This document shows positions 50,238-53,695 of a stretch of DNA of 53,695 bases, piece by piece. Source of the stretch: JANXAZ01 sp964504655 (lineage in GTDB: Bacteria > Pseudomonadota > Alphaproteobacteria > Geminicoccales > Geminicoccaceae). Every line of letters starts with the position of its first letter. Positions within the stretch are counted from its first letter, which is position 1. Both the position numbers and the translations under genes were made by a program. Where the stretch lies: NCBI GenBank assembly GCA_964504655.1, contig CAZDFD010000019.1, positions 1 through 53,695 on the forward strand, in the 5' to 3' direction. The notes under the pieces are model-generated. The model was given only the letters and a program-made list of their open reading frames with translations. It made no database searches and had not been told where the DNA came from.

Positions 50238-50816
50238 TCAGGGCTCGATCTCGCTGATCTTGAGCCCGTCGATCGTGGCACCCGCCATCAGGCCCGACTG
50301 GCCCCAGGTCACCACGACCAGCGGGGCCTGCAGCGTCGAGCTGCTGACCTCGCCCTGCGCCCCGAAGTCGGCGGCCACCGCGGTCAGGCCCACGCCGACC
50401 TCGAAGCCGCGATTCTTGCGGAAGGTTTCGACGGCCTCGGCGGTGTTGAAGATGTAGGCCTGCGAGAAGGACTGGGCGCCGATCTGCCAGCCGAAGCTGC
50501 CACCGACGATGTTGTAGTGGCCGACCGTTCGTCCACCCTCGAGCATCGCACCGGTGCCGTACTGGCCGCCGATGCCGAACCCGGCCTGGGTGACGCTCGG
50601 GAAGACGAGGACCGCCTCGGCCCGGCGCGCGAGCGCGGCGGCGGCCGGATCGCCCGCCTCGAGCGCGGCGATCGCAGCCCGCACCTCGCGGTCGATCGCC
50701 GCCCGATCGGCCCCGCCGCTGGTCGAGCCGCTCGCCGGCCCGGCGGCGTGGCCGAGGCCCGCGAGGCCGAGACAGGCCACCGTCGCTGCGATGATCGTCC
50801 AGTTCGTCGATCGCAT
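50238..50816 (-). CDS. Lipid-binding SYLF (YSC84-like) domain protein
   Basis: 192-aa exported protein. Signal peptide IIAATVACLGLAGLGHA; the SYLF domain starts LARRAEAVLVFPSVTQAGFGIGGQYGTGAML, with GHYNIVGGSFGWQIGAQSFSQAYIF and GVGLTAVAADFGAQGEV as usual family segments. Members bind lipids and are linked with envelope stress. First of three minus-strand genes of a stress-type group, counting from the 3' side. Confidence 0.9.
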   Translation of the reverse strand: MRSTNWTIIAATVACLGLAGLGHAAGPASGSTSGGADRAAIDREVRAAIAALEAGDPAAAALARRAEAVLVFPSVTQAGFGIGGQYGTGAMLEGGRTVGHYNIVGGSFGWQIGAQSFSQAYIFNTAEAVETFRKNRGFEVGVGLTAVAADFGAQGEVSSSTLQAPLVVVTWGQSGLMAGATIDGLKISEIEP

Positions 50817-50839
50817 GGTTCCGTCCTTTCGCGGGCGGG

Positions 50840-50862
50840 GCGTGCTCCATGGCGGAGCGCGC
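50840..50862. repeat. Inverted repeat upstream of the SYLF gene
   Basis: GCGTGCTCC and GGAGCGCGC, 9-bp arms with one non-Watson-Crick pair and a 5-nt loop, lying 24 nt before the SYLF start and about 43 nt after the DUF3309 stop. It could end the DUF3309 transcript or structure the SYLF leader. Confidence 0.3.
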
Positions 50863-50904
50863 CGGCAGAGTGCCTTCAGGGGTCGAGGGGTCGCGGGGCG
50901 GAGC

Positions 50905-51060
50905 TCAGAGCCGGCCCGTCAGCACGAGGACGAGCAGGACCACGACCACGAGGCCGAGCGCCCCGCCCGGGGCCACCCCCCAGTCGCGGCTGTGCGGCCA
51001 GAGCGGCAGCACTCCCAGGAGCATGAGGACCAGGACGATCAAGAGAACCGTGCCGAGCAT
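50905..51060 (-). CDS. DUF3309 family small membrane protein
   Basis: 51-aa protein, MLGTVLLIVLVLMLLGVLPL then WPHSRDWG and a second hydrophobic segment ALGLVVVVLLVLVLTGRL. The WPHSRxWG loop between two short helices is the DUF3309 signature. ATG 51060 was chosen; GGGAGCGG lies upstream. Function unknown; often near CsbD genes, as here. Confidence 0.88.
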   Translation of the reverse strand: MLGTVLLIVLVLMLLGVLPLWPHSRDWGVAPGGALGLVVVVLLVLVLTGRL

Positions 51061-51119
51061 GGCGCTCCGCTCCCTCTGTTGGCTGGCCGACCCGCGGCCG
51101 GCCGATGGCAATGGGCCGG

Positions 51120-51147
51120 GTCCGGGCCCGCCCGTGCGGGCCCGGAC
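51120..51147 (-). terminator. Strong stem-loop behind csbD
   Basis: Perfect 12-bp arms (GTCCGGGCCCGC/GCGGGCCCGGAC) with a 4-nt loop, starting 9 nt behind the CsbD stop in the direction of transcription. No T-tract follows, but in this GC-rich genome such hairpins are the most likely terminators. Confidence 0.6.
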
Positions 51148-51156
51148 GCGGAGGCC

Positions 51157-51369
51157 TCAGATCCTCGCGTTCGACTGGCGGACGGCCTCCTTGGCACCGT
51201 CGATCGCGTCCTCGAGCTTGCCGGCGGCGTTCTGGACCGTGCCCTCGAGCTTGTCGGCCCTGCCCTCGGCCTCGAGGTCGGGATTGCCGGACACCTTGCC
51301 GGCCGCCTGCTTGATCGCGCCCTTGACCTGTTTGGCCGCCCCGACGATTCGGTTCTCGTTCATGATCAT
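51157..51369 (-). CDS. CsbD family stress protein
   Basis: 70-aa (68 if started at the second ATG, 51363). MNENRIVGAAKQVKGAIKQA, NPDLEAEGRADKLEGTVQNAAGKLEDAI is the CsbD repeat. The ATG at 51369 has GAGGAAGC at the better distance; MNENRI at 51363 is the conserved family start, so both are possible. CsbD proteins are induced in general stress; their function is unknown. Confidence 0.92.
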   Translation of the reverse strand: MIMNENRIVGAAKQVKGAIKQAAGKVSGNPDLEAEGRADKLEGTVQNAAGKLEDAIDGAKEAVRQSNARI

Positions 51370-51711
51370 CGCTTCCTCGTGTTGCGCGGCGGATCGATCC
51401 GCCGGCCGACCCACCCCGATCCGAGCTGCCGCTCGACTTGTCCGATCGCGGCGGCTCTGGCACTGATGGATCTTGATTTGTCGTTTATGATCTACATTCG
51501 GATATTTAGCAAGGAAAAAGCGATGGCTTGGTTGTTCCTGTTCCGACGGGCAAGTTTTGTTATAGAGCACAGTCGGTTGACGGGCTCTCGACAGTCGGGG
51601 AGCGGGCCGCGCGCCCGGCGAGACCCCGCCCGGTGGACCCGCGGCCGAAGATTGACGGGCGCCCGTTCTCCTGGCAGCCGAAGGAGAGGCGGCAACAGGG
51701 GGAGGCTCGCC
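51370..51711. other. 342-nt intergenic region with an AT-rich island
   Basis: Divergent control region between CsbD (minus) and the TRAP operon (plus). It contains an 18-bp palindrome at 51387-51404 and an AT-rich stretch at about 51,470-51,580 that stands out against the GC-rich surroundings, with a TATAGA hexamer at 51561-51566. No convincing -35 partner, no reading frame and no RNA gene could be supported. Confidence 0.6.
51387..51404. repeat. Perfect 18-bp palindrome upstream of csbD
   Basis: CGGCGGATC/GATCCGCCG without spacer, 18 nt before the CsbD start at 51369. It could be an operator for a dimeric regulator or form a hairpin in the csbD leader. Confidence 0.45.
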
Positions 51712-52689
51712 ATGCGCAGGACGCTCGTCGGGCTCGGGCTCGCGACGGTCTTCTTGACCCAGGCTGCCGGCGCCGAGCTCGTCGTCCAGTTCGGCACCAC
51801 GAGCCAGCCGGGCTCGGTCCAGGTCGCCTCGGCCGAGGAGTACCTGAAGCGGGTGAACGCGCGGCTCGCCGGCGTCGCCAAGATGGAGCTCTACCATTCG
51901 AGCCAGCTCGGCTCCGACAAGGACATGCTGCAGAAGGTCAAGCTCGGCACGCTCGACATCTCGCAGCCCTCGACGATCACCTCGACGATCGCGCCCGAGT
52001 TCGGCCTGTTCGACATGCCGTATCTGGTCAAGGACCGGGCGCACATGCGCTGCATCGCCAAGGAGCTGATCTGGCCGATCCTCGCCCCCAAGCTCGAGGA
52101 GAAGGGCTACAAGCTCCTGGGCGTGTGGGAGAACGGGGTGCGCCAGGTGACCAACAACAAGCGGCCGATCGTCACCCCCAAGGACCTCGAAGGCCTCAAG
52201 ATCCGGATCCCGCAAGGGGTCTGGCGGGCCAAGATGTTCGAGGCCTACGGCGCGGCACCCGTGCCGATGGGCTTCGCCGAATTGTTCGTGGCCCTGCAGA
52301 CCGGCGTGGTCGACGGCCAGGAGAACCCCTACGTCAACATCGAGAGCGGCAAGTTCCAGGAGGTGCAGAAGTACCTCTCGGAAACGAACCACGTTTACAC
52401 GCCGTCCTTCCCGATGACGAGCGTCCGGAAGTTCAAGGGCTATCCCGAGGCGGTGCAGAAGGCGCTGGTCGAGGAGGCCGTCCCGGTCCAGGACTGGACC
52501 TACGCGCTCGCCGAGACGGAGGACGGCGCCTCGCGCGATCGGCTGGTCAAGGCCGGCATGCAGTTCAACAGGGCCGACCGCGAGGCCTTCGTGGCGGCCT
52601 CGAAGCCGGTCTACGAGCTGTTCGAGAAGGAGGTGCCGGGCGGCAGGGAGCTGATCGACAAGGCGCTCGCGCTCGCCAAGGGCTGTTGA
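51712..52689 (+). CDS. TRAP transporter substrate-binding protein (DctP type)
   Basis: 325-aa periplasmic receptor with a signal peptide (RRTLVGLGLATVFLTQAAGA). Family segments: LGSDKDMLQKVKLGTLDISQPS, LKIRIPQGVWRAKMFEAYGAAPVPMGFAELFVALQTGVVDGQENP, with the conserved arginine in KIRIP that binds the ligand carboxylate. ATG 51712 follows GGGGGAGGCTCGCC. First gene of a TRAP operon; the usual substrates are organic acids. Confidence 0.93.
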   Translation: MRRTLVGLGLATVFLTQAAGAELVVQFGTTSQPGSVQVASAEEYLKRVNARLAGVAKMELYHSSQLGSDKDMLQKVKLGTLDISQPSTITSTIAPEFGLFDMPYLVKDRAHMRCIAKELIWPILAPKLEEKGYKLLGVWENGVRQVTNNKRPIVTPKDLEGLKIRIPQGVWRAKMFEAYGAAPVPMGFAELFVALQTGVVDGQENPYVNIESGKFQEVQKYLSETNHVYTPSFPMTSVRKFKGYPEAVQKALVEEAVPVQDWTYALAETEDGASRDRLVKAGMQFNRADREAFVAASKPVYELFEKEVPGGRELIDKALALAKGC

Positions 52690-52705
52690 GCGCAGGCGGG
52701 GCGGG

Positions 52706-53233
52706 GTGCGCGCCGTCCGGCTCGCGAGCCGGCTGCTCGAGGGGGCGCTCGTCACCCTCGGGGTCGCGCTTCTGCTGGCGATCGCGGTCCTGGTCGCAGC
52801 CGGCGTCGTGCTCCGCAAGCTCGGCAGCCCGATCGGCTGGTACGACGAGGTGGCGGGCATCCTCCTGGCCTGGCTCACCTGGTACGGGGCGGCGCTCGCC
52901 GCCCTGAAGCGGGCGCATCTGGGCATGCCCGATCTCGTGGCCCTGGCGCCGGCCGGCTGGCGGGTCGGGCTCGTGCTCCTGCGCGCCGGCCTGGTCTGCG
53001 GGGCGATGGCGGCGATCGCCGGCTTCGGCTGGCAGATCGTGGCGATCCTGGGCGAGGAGCGGCTCGTCACGGTGCCCTGGCTCACCGTGGGGGTGAGCCA
53101 GTCGGCGATCCCGATCGCGGCCGCGCTCTTCGTCCTGGCCGAGCTCCTCACGTTGCCCGAGCGGCTGGCCGAGGCGCGCGCCGGCGCCCGCGCCCACGAT
53201 CCCGAGCGGGCGCTCCTCGAGGGCGCGCGGTGA
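52706..53233 (+). CDS. TRAP transporter small permease (DctQ type)
   Basis: 175-aa membrane subunit with four helices. RLLEGALVTLGVALLLAIAVLVAAGVVLRKLGSPIGWYDEVAGILLAWLTWYGAALAALKRAHLGM is the typical DctQ pattern. GTG start 52706, 16 nt behind the receptor stop; the end overlaps the large permease start by 4 nt (GTGA). Confidence 0.92.
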   Translation: MRAVRLASRLLEGALVTLGVALLLAIAVLVAAGVVLRKLGSPIGWYDEVAGILLAWLTWYGAALAALKRAHLGMPDLVALAPAGWRVGLVLLRAGLVCGAMAAIAGFGWQIVAILGEERLVTVPWLTVGVSQSAIPIAAALFVLAELLTLPERLAEARAGARAHDPERALLEGAR

Positions 53234-53695
53234 GCGGCCTGCTCCTCCTCCTCTTCCTGCTCGTCCTGGTCGCGATCGACGTGCCGATCGCGGTCGCCCT
53301 GGCGATCCTGGCGCTCACCGCCTTCTGGGCGGCGCAGGGCTTCGATTCCCTGGTCACGAGCGCGGTCACCCTGTTCAGCGCCTCGACCAACTTCCCGCTC
53401 CTGGCGATCCCGCTGTTCGTCCTGGCCGGCACGATCATGAACACCGCCGGCATCACCCGCAGGCTCGTGGCGCTGGCCTCGGCACTCGTGGGCTTCGTGC
53501 GCGGCGGGCTCGCCATGGTCAACGTCGCGGCCTCCCTGTTCTTCGCCGAAATCTCGGGCTCGGCGGTGGCGGACGTGGCCGCCCTCGGCTCGGTGCTCAT
53601 GCCGGCCATGGAGAAGCGCGGCTACCCCAAGGAGTTCGCCGCCGCCGTGACCTCGAGCTCGGCGAGCCTCGCGATCATCATCCCGCCCAGCATCC
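53230..53695 (+). CDS. TRAP transporter large permease (DctM type), 5' part
   Basis: 155 residues visible of about 425 expected. It starts MSGLLLLLFLLVLVAIDVPIAVALA and shows the DctM signatures PLLAIPLFVLAGTIMNTAGITRRLVALA and FFAEISGSAVADVAALGSVLMPAMEKRGYPKEFAAAVTSSSASL, ending in IIIPPS at the window edge. GTG at 53230 is coupled to the small permease. Confidence 0.94.
   Translation, partial: MSGLLLLLFLLVLVAIDVPIAVALAILALTAFWAAQGFDSLVTSAVTLFSASTNFPLLAIPLFVLAGTIMNTAGITRRLVALASALVGFVRGGLAMVNVAASLFFAEISGSAVADVAALGSVLMPAMEKRGYPKEFAAAVTSSSASLAIIIPPSI

Noticed and set aside
16440..51580. TTTGTTAT shared by both AT-rich islands
   Set aside because: The match is only eight bases, spacing to neighbouring elements differs, and orientation relative to the genes is inconsistent; chance is sufficient.

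Overview
The window is very GC-rich (roughly 72-75% by eye), densely packed with short intergenic gaps, and uses many GTG starts and 4-nt ATGA/GTGA overlaps. Gene order and content point to an alphaproteobacterium, probably Rhodospirillales-like: rluD next to rpoH, the ispH-thrB-rnhA operon, an Fnr with a C-x2-C-x7-C N-terminus, and many ABC/TRAP importers paired with dehydrogenases. The genus cannot be fixed from the sequence alone.

Layout. 1-206: 5' end of dihydrolipoyl dehydrogenase (minus). 364-690: NIPSNAP protein. 714-6777 (minus): operon-like run of SDR, a 3-hydroxyisobutyrate-dehydrogenase (HIBADH)-type reductase, dienelactone hydrolase, an orphan CoxL-like molybdenum hydroxylase subunit and a beta-lactamase-fold serine hydrolase. 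6917-12386 (plus, divergent): two tandem 449-aa solute-binding proteins, two permeases and another HIBADH-type reductase, with no ATPase gene; together with the divergent run this looks like an uptake-and-catabolism unit for an unidentified carbohydrate-like substrate. 12430-16373: DUF29, Gfo/Idh/MocA dehydrogenase, GST, QueG and a secreted cupin. 16516-17601 (minus): a CARF-RelE fusion resembling the type III CRISPR ancillary RNase Cami1, with no CRISPR array or cas gene anywhere in the window; this is the most notable gene. 17689-22501: SDR, then a polyamine-type ABC importer (binding protein plus two permeases, again no ATPase) and a flavodoxin-fold oxidoreductase that appears to start with CTG. 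22603-29168: small ORF, SDR, pdxH, divergent pdxY, epimerase, RNase D, a lipoprotein hydrolase and an unknown protein. 29217-31199: Fnr regulator with an FNR box in front, and an MFS transporter. 31151-37165 (minus): eda-pgi-glgB-glgA, a translationally chained sugar-phosphate/glycogen operon. 37348-37423: tRNA-Glu(CTC). 37466-41129: RlmD-type methyltransferase, small membrane protein, rluD and rpoH. 41148-44964: YqgE, lytic transglycosylase, peroxiredoxin, rnhA, thrB. 44971-50188: ispH, Bcr/CflA efflux, small unknowns, and a tandem HIBADH pair. 50238-51369 (minus): SYLF, DUF3309 and CsbD stress-type proteins. 51712-end: TRAP transporter operon (DctP, DctQ, partial DctM).

No CRISPR array, insertion sequence, integrase, rRNA or prophage was seen. 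Two AT-rich islands stand out (about 16,430-16,490 and 51,470-51,580). All function calls rest on reading motifs in translated sequence; no database search was run.
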